DNA from: Plenodomus lindquistii
Taxonomy: Eukaryota; Ascomycota; Dothideomycetes; Pleosporales; Leptosphaeriaceae
NCBI GenBank assembly: GCA_025504975.1
Contig: JANUWI010000003.1
Location: 3,224,001 to 3,288,000, forward strand
Direction of reading: 5' to 3'
DNA: 64,000 nucleotides
Shown: positions 56,644 through 64,000 of the stretch, piece by piece
How positions within the stretch are numbered: the stretch's first letter is position 1
Layout: every line of letters begins with the position of its first letter
The notes under the pieces: model-generated
Told to the model about the DNA's origin: nothing
The model's input: only the letters and a program-made list of their open reading frames with translations
The model's database searches: none
Position numbers and translations under genes: made by a program

Positions 56644-57836
56644 TCATTGAGCCTTCTTGCCATTCGCAGCCTCCATCTTCTTCTCTCGAGGGATCCTGTA
56701 CGTCGTCTCCCACCCATACAAAGCACCTGCTCCAAACACCATCGCGGCACCAAGCTTCATCATGCCGCCCATCTGGTTCCCGAAAACCCAGATACTGAGC
56801 AAGAAGCTGACCAACTTCCTGATGTTCAACACTATCGTAACAGTGACAGCGGACGTATTAGCGCTAAGAATATTGACACCTGTAATGCAGAGCAGCTGCG
56901 TAATCGCATTGGCAGTGAGGTAGATGACGTGCTGCGAGGTCGAGTTGAGCATCTTGATGAGCGCTGGCGGCAATGTTGAAGCAATGTTAAGCGGGACGCG
57001 GAAGGGCTCAGAGGCTTGAAGGCGCTTGAACTGATCCAGCAAGATTGGCGAGAAGCCAGCGAACATTGGGATGGATAGCAAATGAGAGTAGAATAGGTTG
57101 GCCTGCCAGTCTTTGCCATGGTCGCGGTAGACATCCTCGACATATGCGCCCATGTATGCCGAAAGAAGCTGGGCCACGAGGAGGATGAGCAAACCGGCGC
57201 CGAAAGACGAGTTGTTGGAATCGTTGCCTGAGGTGTTCATATTCTTGCCCTACGAAACATTAGCATACGTATGGTACTGCTCGACGACCATCGGACCTTT
57301 GAGGACGCATCCGCCCATGCAGAGACCATGACTCCCACGGTCAAGAGTGCAACAGAGAAGACCTGTAAGAATGTGTACCTCTTTCCGCGCAACCATCCAG
57401 CGGCCATTGTGGTCACACTACCAAAGCTTCTAAGAATGATATGGACTGGGACGGAAATATTGAAAGCGAAAGCCCAGTTGTTCATCATATTGACCGTGAA
57501 GAATAGCGCTGCGCTAATGCACCATTTTCGGAACGGCACAGGAGATGATCTGAGGAAATAAAGTCCGTTTGGATCAAACTGATAGTGTAGTGTGGAGAGG
57601 CATGTAAACACGAACTGGAAGAGAGTAATAAGTAGGCCACTGTCAGGCTCTTTTCTGCTTCAATGTTAACGTGCGCTGTGCAACTAGACATTGCATCATA
57701 CTTCACGATAGCCTCGAGGCAGTAAACCTATGATGCGTCAGTCGTGATCAGCCCTTGTCAATTGTGAACCCACATTTGCGCAACAGCCTCCGAAAATGAG
57801 CGAAAAGCTGCTAATGATTGGCGCGAGGGCGGCCAT
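56644..57836 (-). CDS. YEA4: UDP-N-acetylglucosamine transporter (Yea4/SLC35B4 type)
   Basis: ER nucleotide-sugar antiporter supplying UDP-GlcNAc for chitin and glycan synthesis. Four exons: 57774-57836, 57702-57727 (26 nt), 57297-57654, 56644-57249 (1053 nt, 350 aa); introns of 46, 47 and 47 nt. Splicing gives the N-terminus IFGGCCANVYCLEAIVKKEPDSGLL (split here over two junctions), the family signature. NNWAFAFNISVPVHIILRS and VTTMAAGWLRGKRYT are the conserved substrate-site helices. About ten hydrophobic helices, ending in a basic tail with KK near the C-terminus (KKMEAANGKKAQ), suggestive of ER retrieval. The first donor is GTGGGT. Confidence 0.9.
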
Positions 57837-58566
57837 ACCAAGTAATCTGTTCAGAGTGTAGCGTGTTATTGCCGATCCTTGACGAACGAAAGATATAGAG
57901 AGAGAGGTCCAGAGACGCCCAGAAGGGTATTCTAACACTTGTTAGGCTTGTGACGTATGTAGGAGAATTTCTCAGATGACGGTGAGAAAGCTTGCGGAAC
58001 ATCATAACATTTCGTGTTAACCTTGACGGTCGCCTAAAATGCGAAACTGAAGTTGCACGTACAAACTGATGAATTTTGGGGTAGTGTTGCTCCAATAGCC
58101 TATTATCGTTCTCGTGCTCGAGTGTGATGGCAGTCGAGATGAGCAACGTGGAGCTCCAGAAGGCCAGGCACCCAGGGTCCTCTGAAGAGCCTCATAGCGC
58201 GCTAACGGTGATGAGCCGCATTAGTCAAGGTCCAAAGGCAAAGACGACTATATATGACACACGACACCAAATGTCTGACACTGTTCATGAATTCTTTTTT
58301 CATTTCTCTGCACCATTCAGAGTTATTATTGTGGTGTTGCAGTCTACGCTACTGTGCATCCCATCCGTTCGCAATGCGCATAAGGACATCAATCATCAGC
58401 GTTTCCTCGCCTGTCCACCAGGAGTGCTCCGGTTCTACCGTCCTAGCGCCAGGCAAGCTATGGCCAAACTGGAAGGAATATGGAGAAATATATCGCCAAA
58501 GGATAAGCATCCAATGCATCGCTCGGTGAACAGTTGTGAAGACCGCGCTTATGTAGACGCTCGATT
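57837..58566. other. Intergenic (transporter promoter side)
   Basis: A 195-codon plus-strand frame (58124-58711) overlaps the PP2A-B 3' exons antisense and has no features; not called. No other gene seen. Confidence 0.5.
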
Positions 58567-60373
58567 CTACAAAGCGCTGAAAACGAAGAGCTGTGCATCG
58601 TTAGTATTGCATGTCGTGCAAGAAAAAGCAAAAGACTCACGTTGTTCGTTGCCGCAATCGCAATGCTGTCTTCGAATGGATGCCAGCTCATATGCAGAAT
58701 CTTCTTGTTGAAATCAATCTGGTCCGCATCCGTCTCCTTTCGCATACGTTGCCCCTGACCCACTGCTCCAGCAGCAGGACTTCCGGCTCGTGAGCCACCC
58801 TTCTTACTGGTGTTGCTGCCGGTTGGGCTTGTTGAAGAGTTCATTGGCGTTGGGATGCCAACCTTCTTCGCCTTGAACGCTGACTTGTCGGCCTGCAAGA
58901 CAACTTCGGTGTCCTTTTCGGGGTCTGATGGATAAATCATAAAGTTGTTGTTGTAGCTACCGGTCATGACGTTCTTGGCATCGCCTGAGAAGACAACCTC
59001 AAACTTGTCGAAGATGCTGTCGTTCTCGTACGTATCACAGAGTCTTGGCCGGAGATGCTCGTGGATGGGGATTGTCTTTACAGGCGTTCGCTCCATGTTG
59101 ACGTCCCAGATCTTTACAGTGAGGTAATCGCGCGACAAGATGTAGCGTCCATCGTGCGAGAAACGTACATCGGAGATGGACGAAATAATCTCCGAGAAGA
59201 AGGAGCGAGAAGAGGGGTCTTCTTCCTGCTCGAATTCTGTGGTGGGTCAGTTTGGCTGCTTTCCCCGACTATGCTAAAGAACATACGTTTTGCGTGCTGA
59301 TCGCACAAGGCGCTCTCTCGCATGTCTGCGAGCTTGATTGTGCCCTTTGAACTCGCGTACATGAACCAGTTGCAGCTGATTGGGTGGAATTCGGCGGCGG
59401 TGATGACCTCTGTAAGCTCTTCCATGTTTGCGGGCTTGATGTCGACGATGTTGAAGCTCTGATCCTGAATGTTGAGGTTCCAAAGGTTGATTCGCAGATC
59501 GTCACTGCTTATGAAGGTCTCTCCATCGCTGTTGACCGATATGCTGTTGATGTGGTATGCGTGTGCGTTTGCGTATGTCTTCCGAGGTACAGCTGCGACG
59601 ACGGTATCGTGATGTGTAAGGCGAGGAAGCTTCAAATCTGTTGCGCTGCGGAACTGCGCATTGGGGTTCCTCACTGGACCTCCGCCGCCAGCAACACCAC
59701 CTCCCGGCGTTAACTCGTGCGAGAGATTGTTCTCTGCAACCACTTTCAGCGACTTTTCAAAAACCTTCCATAGCTTGATTGTCTTGTCATTCGTGGATAG
59801 CAGGTAGTGCGATGCATTTTGTCGGCGACACCACTTGATCTTGTTGATCTTCTCCTCGATCTCGAGAGACTTGAGGTAGTCAAACTCTGGCTCGTGTGAT
59901 TGAAATTCTGTGTGGAACTTGTACTCGCAGGTTTTTTTCTACCGCGGGTCAGCACTACGGCACACGACTGAGACTTGGTGTGCAAGTAGCTTACCGTCTC
60001 ATTCCTCTCGAACAGGACCACACGACCACCCTTGTCACCAGTTGCAAGGTAATTACCCGTTTGGTCAAACTCGACGGTGGAGATGATGTCGGCTGCGCTC
60101 GCTGTCAGCAAAGCATGCTTGCATCAACGGACGGCACAGGGTGGAGTAGTATGAAAATGAAAAGTGTACCTTCGGTTATATCTTCAACATCGCCTTTGTC
60201 ACCAAAGCACCTGTGACGGTCAGTGACGTTGCTGGAGGCGAATCGGATGCGCTGGCAATGGGTTTGGAGCAGCAAGCTGAGGAAGGTGCCATGCAGCAAG
60301 CGGTATGGGGGAATATTCAAGCAACGTACTGGGTAAACTTCCACGTCGTGGGGCTACCCTCTGCTTCAACCAT
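58567..60373 (-). CDS. CDC55: PP2A regulatory subunit B (PR55/Cdc55, WD40)
   Basis: Substrate-targeting subunit of protein phosphatase 2A, acting in mitotic exit, morphogenesis and stress signalling. Six exons: 60330-60373, 60170-60210, 59995-60101, 59287-59938, 58641-59236, 58567-58590 (1464 nt, 487 aa). Introns of 119, 68, 56, 50 and 50 nt; phases close exactly. Key parts: WKFTQCFGDKGDVEDITE across the first splice, ADIISTVEFDQTGNYLATGDKGGRVVLFERNE, the WD repeats FISSDDLRINLWNL and RYILSRDYLTVKIWDVN, and HMSWHPFEDSIAIAATNNLFVFSAL at the C-terminus, whose last 7 residues come from the 24-nt final exon. A Ser/Gly-rich insert of about 40 residues (NSSTSPTGSNTSKKGG) precedes the last WD repeat, as in other filamentous fungi. 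Confidence 0.95.
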
Positions 60374-61016
60374 GATTGTGGACCGCGAATGTGCGACGGA
60401 CAGCAGGAACCAGTGGCCAGTGTGATGCTGCGAAGCTTGTAGCAGGTGCGGTGGGGAGCTGTCGTGGGTGGCCGGGGTGCAGGCTATGGGCGGCGGTGCG
60501 GCGGAGGAGGGTGGGCGCCGACGACGTGGAGGGTGGGAGGCAATGTTGGGAGATGATGTAGTGCGAGGCGGTGGCAGCGGGCGCTGTTGGGAGCAGACGA
60601 ATGCGGCTGGAGCAGGTGGGCGTGGTGGGCTGCGGGCGTCTGGCGGGCACTTGTTCAGACGAGGTATGGGGGACTCGACTCGCGGGCGGGATGACGAGAG
60701 CAGACAGCGACGCAGGGAGGAGCAGGCGTGCAGGCGTGCAGGCGTGCAGGCGTGCAGGTACAAGACAAAGCAGGCTGTTGGGCGATACCTTGATTCACAC
60801 TCGCACTGGCACTGCACAGCTGGCTCGCTGGTGGGGGAGGGCTTGGCGCCTGGCCTGGCTTGCTGGCTGCGCACGAGAGCGCCTTGCCGCGCCCGGTTTA
60901 GCGTCGTCCGCTCGGGCCACAACACACACAGCGTAGCGACACCTGAATATTTCGCCAGCGAAGTTCCGTCTGTCAACTTCGACAACTGTACTAACCAACA
61001 GCACATCGAACTCGCC
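60374..61016. promoter_or_regulatory. Shared PP2A-B / RPL3 promoter with 8-bp tandem repeat
   Basis: The two start codons face away from each other across 643 bp. At 60723-60757 an 8-bp unit (CAGGCGTG) is repeated about four times. The region is very GC-rich between 60430 and 60900. Frames of over 200 codons on both strands are GC-driven and lack features. Confidence 0.6.
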
Positions 61017-62372
61017 ATGTCTCACAGGAAGTTCGAAGCCCCCCGCCACGGGTCTCTGGCATTCTTGCCGCGAAAGCGCGCTGCCCGCCACAGGGGCAAG
61101 GTCAAGAGGTAATTCACCACCACCACCGCGCTTGCCGTCGCCAGACTGCACAGAAGGGCTCACAACAACTGCAGCTTCCCCAAGGATGACCCCAAGAAGC
61201 CCGTCCACCTTACCGCGGCCATGGGCTACAAGGCCGGCATGAGCACCATCGTCCGCGACCTCGACCGACCCGGTGCCAAGCTGCACAAGAAGGAAATTGT
61301 CGAGGCTGTCACCATCATTGAGACTCCTCCGGTACGCACATGCGCTCATAGAGTCCAATGCAATGCAACCTAAAAACTAATTCCCCCGCCAGATGATCGC
61401 CGTCGGTCTTGTCGGCTACATCGAGACTCCCCGCGGTCTGCGCTCGCTCACCACCGTCTGGGCCGAGCACTTGAGCGACGAGGTCAAGCGCCGCTTCTAC
61501 CGCAACTGGTACAAGAGCAAGAAGAAGGCCTTCACCAAGTATGCCAAGAAGCACTCTGAGAGCAGCGGATCCTCCATCACCGCCGAGCTCGAGCGCATGA
61601 AGAAGTACTGCACCGTCATCCGTGTCCTCGCCCACACCCAGATCCATAAGACCCCCCTCAAGCAGAAGAAGGCCCACCTTATGGAGATCCAAGTCAATGG
61701 TGGCAGCATCGCCGACAAGGTCTCGTACGCACACGGCCTGTTCGAGAAGCCAATCGAGATCAGCTCCATTTTCGAGGACAACGAGATGATCGACGTCATC
61801 GCCGTCACCAAGGGTAAGGGTTACAGCGGTGTCACCGCCCGTTGGGGAACCAAGAAGCTTCCTCGCAAGACCCACAAGGGTCTCCGCAAGGTCGCTTGTA
61901 TCGGTGCTTGGCATCCCGCCCACGTCCAGTGGACTGTTGCCCGTGCTGGTCAGAGGGGATACCACCACCGTACTTCCGTGAACCACAAGATCTACCGTAT
62001 CGGCAAGGGCGAGGATGAGGGTAACGCCTCTACCGAGTTCGATGTCTCCAAGAAGCAGATTACCCCGTAAGTCCTACCATTCATCCTAAATAGCAACAAA
62101 TACTAACATCAATCAGCATGGGTGGCTTCGTCCGTTACGGTGAGGTCAAGAACGACTTCTTGCTGCTCAAGGGTAACTGCCCGGGTGTCAAGAAGCGTGT
62201 CATGACTCTGCGCAAGTCCATGTTTACACACACCAGCCGACGAGCACTCGAAAAGGTCGAGCTCAAGTGGATCGACACCTCTTCCAAGTTCGGTCACGGT
62301 GCCTACCAGACCGCGGCGGAGAAGAGGCAGTACGAGGGTACCATGAAGAAGGACCTCCAGGCTTCGTCTTAG
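61017..62372 (+). CDS. RPL3: 60S ribosomal protein L3 (uL3)
   Basis: Essential large-subunit protein near the peptidyl-transferase centre. Exons 61017-61108, 61175-61331, 61393-62066 and 62117-62372 (1179 nt, 392 aa); introns of 66, 61 and 50 nt. N-terminus MSHRKFEAPRHGSLAFLPRK; the central part includes IDVIAVTKGKGYSGVTARWG and RKVACIGAWHPAHVQW, the uL3 tryptophan-finger region. C-terminal part KVELKWIDTSSKFGHG. Codon use is strongly biased to C-ending codons, as expected for a highly expressed gene. Confidence 0.97.
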
Positions 62373-63528
62373 AAGTGTTCTGGACGTGGTTATGGAGTGC
62401 TTTCTTTCTTCGGGCTTTGGCGAACAGGGATAGGTTTACTACATGGATGCCGGTCATGACGAGCGATTGAAAGAAAATTCAATGATTCCCAATTCAAAGT
62501 CCTGCTCTATTCTTCAATGTGATTTTGTCAGGAGCACACGTGTAATGGGTACCTTATCCCCGAATGAAAGTGCGCCCAGGTCTGGTAAACTATCTGTACG
62601 CTACGATCCTTACTAAGCTAAGCATTCTCATTGCTCACCGTATATAGAATCAACTTAACCACCATTGCACCATGATTTCTAGTATGAGCTCGTGACTGTT
62701 AGGGCAGGTTCTGTTAAACAAGGGCTTGCCCCGCTCTCAGACCATGTGTACAGTAAGAATGAGTGTCTAACTATCCAATTCAGATAACATCTCAAGCCAT
62801 CTAGCACAATAGCAGAAGAATGGGGTGCGAAGGTGCTCGTATACGTTGGCTGTTGGTATGACCCCTCGACCGTAGAATAACGCTGTGGTTGAAAGTCGTC
62901 GCGAGGTAAGACATTTGGAAGCACGTGCAGCTTGGATAATAACCGGGGTTGCAGTTTGATGGTGCACAACGGGTGATGTGTGGGGAGCGTTCTGGCCATT
63001 GCTGAAAGACTGGGGCAATTCTCATGTGATCAAATGGAAATGTCTATGACGCCAATGAGTCGGCCCACGTATCTATAGCATCCACGGGAAATAACATCGG
63101 GAGGCTAAACGACGCTTCTGCGTCAAATGTAGAGAAAGGCGGTGCAGTCATTCGTGCTGATCCGTCGGTCTCTAGAGTGTCGTTTGAATTGTGTAAGATA
63201 TGGTGTACTCTACGACCTGCCAAACCGTTACGGCTGCAGCTGTCCGGAGTGTCGCATGGAAGTGACAGATGAATCGCAACTTGAACCCGTGAGAATACTA
63301 CCACAATGCAATGTCTACTTTGAGCAATCAAGGCAAATAGCAATGGTACTTTCGAAGAAAATAGGCCGGGTGGGAGGCAATTCAAAGCCCGAGGCCTACC
63401 GATCCAATTAGCGTGAGGCAAGGTCCAGTTTGTCATATAGCGCAACTGCCATCATCGACCTCGGGATCGCAGTCGAAAACATCCAAGCCCTCCGCCCGTC
63501 ACCTCTCTACTCCTCCGCAATCGCCAAC
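62373..63528. other. Intergenic, no gene supported
   Basis: Between RPL3 and SDH1. Minus-strand frames at 62679-62999 and 63044-63445 have no recognisable domain or splice logic. The right part is the probable SDH1 promoter. Confidence 0.5.
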
Positions 63529-64000
63529 ATGAGTTGTCTCAGGATGCGCCAGACGCAGCTTGCAAGCCAGGTGAGTCCATGTCAAGCTCTTTGCCCTACA
63601 CATGCACCCTTACGGCCTTGCAGCCGGTATTTTTCGCATCGAGGCGTGTGCCACATCCCACGATGCATTGGCAGAGTGCTCGAACGGCGCAGCAATGCCT
63701 CACCAGCGCCGCTCTGCGATGCTTAAAGGGCGTCATTATGTGTGCAGTTCCCCACAGATCAATGGCTAACATGAACCGCCACAGCTCACGAAGAGCTTCC
63801 GCCAATCGACACGAGCATTTTCGTCGACCCGGCCCGCCGCACGCATCTACGGTACCGGAAACTTGAGAGCAAAGGAGGCATCGGGCTTCATTTCGCAAAA
63901 GTACCCCGTCATCGACCACGAGTACGATGCCATTGTTGTCGGCGCCGGAGGAGCGGGTCTGCGAGCAGCCTTTGGTCTTGCTGAGGCCGGCTTCAACACT
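63529..64000 (+). CDS. SDH1: Succinate dehydrogenase flavoprotein subunit, 3'-truncated by window edge
   Basis: Mitochondrial complex II/TCA-cycle FAD subunit. The secure exon runs from 63785 (acceptor CCACAG) to the window edge: LTKSFRQSTRAFSSTRPAAR as presequence, then ASGFISQKYPVIDHEYDAIVVGAGGAGLRAAFG with the FAD-binding GxGxxG. A first exon 63529-63570 (MSCLRMRQTQLASQ, donor GTGAGT) joins in frame across a 214-nt intron, long for this window, so an extra small exon is possible. About 86 of some 640 residues are visible. Confidence 0.88.

Noticed and set aside
58124..58711. 195-codon plus-strand frame
   Set aside because: Overlaps the last exons and an intron of the PP2A-B gene antisense; no features.
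60317..61018. Long frames on both strands in the PP2A-B/RPL3 gap
   Set aside because: GC-rich low-complexity sequence with Pro/Arg/Gly bias; only the last 15 codons of the minus frame belong to PP2A-B exon 1.
62679..63445. Minus-strand frames between RPL3 and SDH1
   Set aside because: No recognisable domain and no consistent splice model joining them.
1..64000. tRNA, rRNA, CRISPR, bacterial-type operons or Starship captain gene
   Set aside because: Looked for tRNA T-loop/B-box words, repeat-spacer arrays and tyrosine recombinase motifs by eye; found none. A tRNAscan or HMM run would be decisive.

Overview
The window is nuclear DNA of a filamentous ascomycete. The genes are compact, with many short introns (about 46-135 nt) that carry GTRNGT-like donors, CTAAC/CTGAC branch sites and YAG acceptors. 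The gene set (a CFEM-domain Pth11-like receptor, Zn2Cys6 and MFS genes, a monothiol Grx3/4 type glutaredoxin, Pmt4, a Yea4-type transporter) is typical of Pezizomycotina. Protein flavour and small MITEs fit Dothideomycetes/Pleosporales, but that placement is inference.

Layout. 1-12.3 kb is a dense core block: 3' part of MMS19, RPF2, the CGFS glutaredoxin, a short-chain dehydrogenase, the U2AF large subunit and OGG1. 12.3-15.5 kb has no convincing gene but carries two MITEs and a palindromic repeat. 15.6-17.1 kb is a CFEM GPCR. 18.3-24.7 kb looks accessory: several orphan or broken reading frames, a three-finger C2H2 protein and a small orphan gene. 25-32.5 kb carries metabolic genes: MFS transporter, class I amidotransferase-like protein, threonine aldolase and a zinc alcohol dehydrogenase. 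33.1-39.5 kb has a Zn2Cys6 regulator with an apparent single-base frameshift, a 2.9-kb gene-free and partly AT-rich stretch, then a HAD/class II terpene cyclase fusion. 39.9-48.4 kb carries VPS10 and a subtilisin-like protease. 48.4-53.4 kb holds a second copy of the 13.8-kb MITE and a decayed membrane-protein gene. 53.4-64 kb is again core: PMT4, a UDP-GlcNAc transporter, the PP2A B subunit, RPL3 and the start of SDH1.

How the genes relate. Most are unlinked housekeeping genes, often in head-to-head pairs sharing a promoter (RPF2/glutaredoxin, U2AF/OGG1, PP2A-B/RPL3). PMT4 and the UDP-GlcNAc transporter both act in ER sugar metabolism and lie in tandem. The most distinctive gene is the HAD-terpene cyclase at 37942-39507, predicted to make a drimane-type sesquiterpene alcohol or its diphosphate. 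A transcription factor, an alcohol dehydrogenase and an MFS pump lie on its upstream side, but spacing is loose and housekeeping-like genes are interspersed, so a cluster is only a hypothesis. Exon structures were built by hand from splice signals and reading-frame continuity; where exon lengths sum to an intact frame this is stated.
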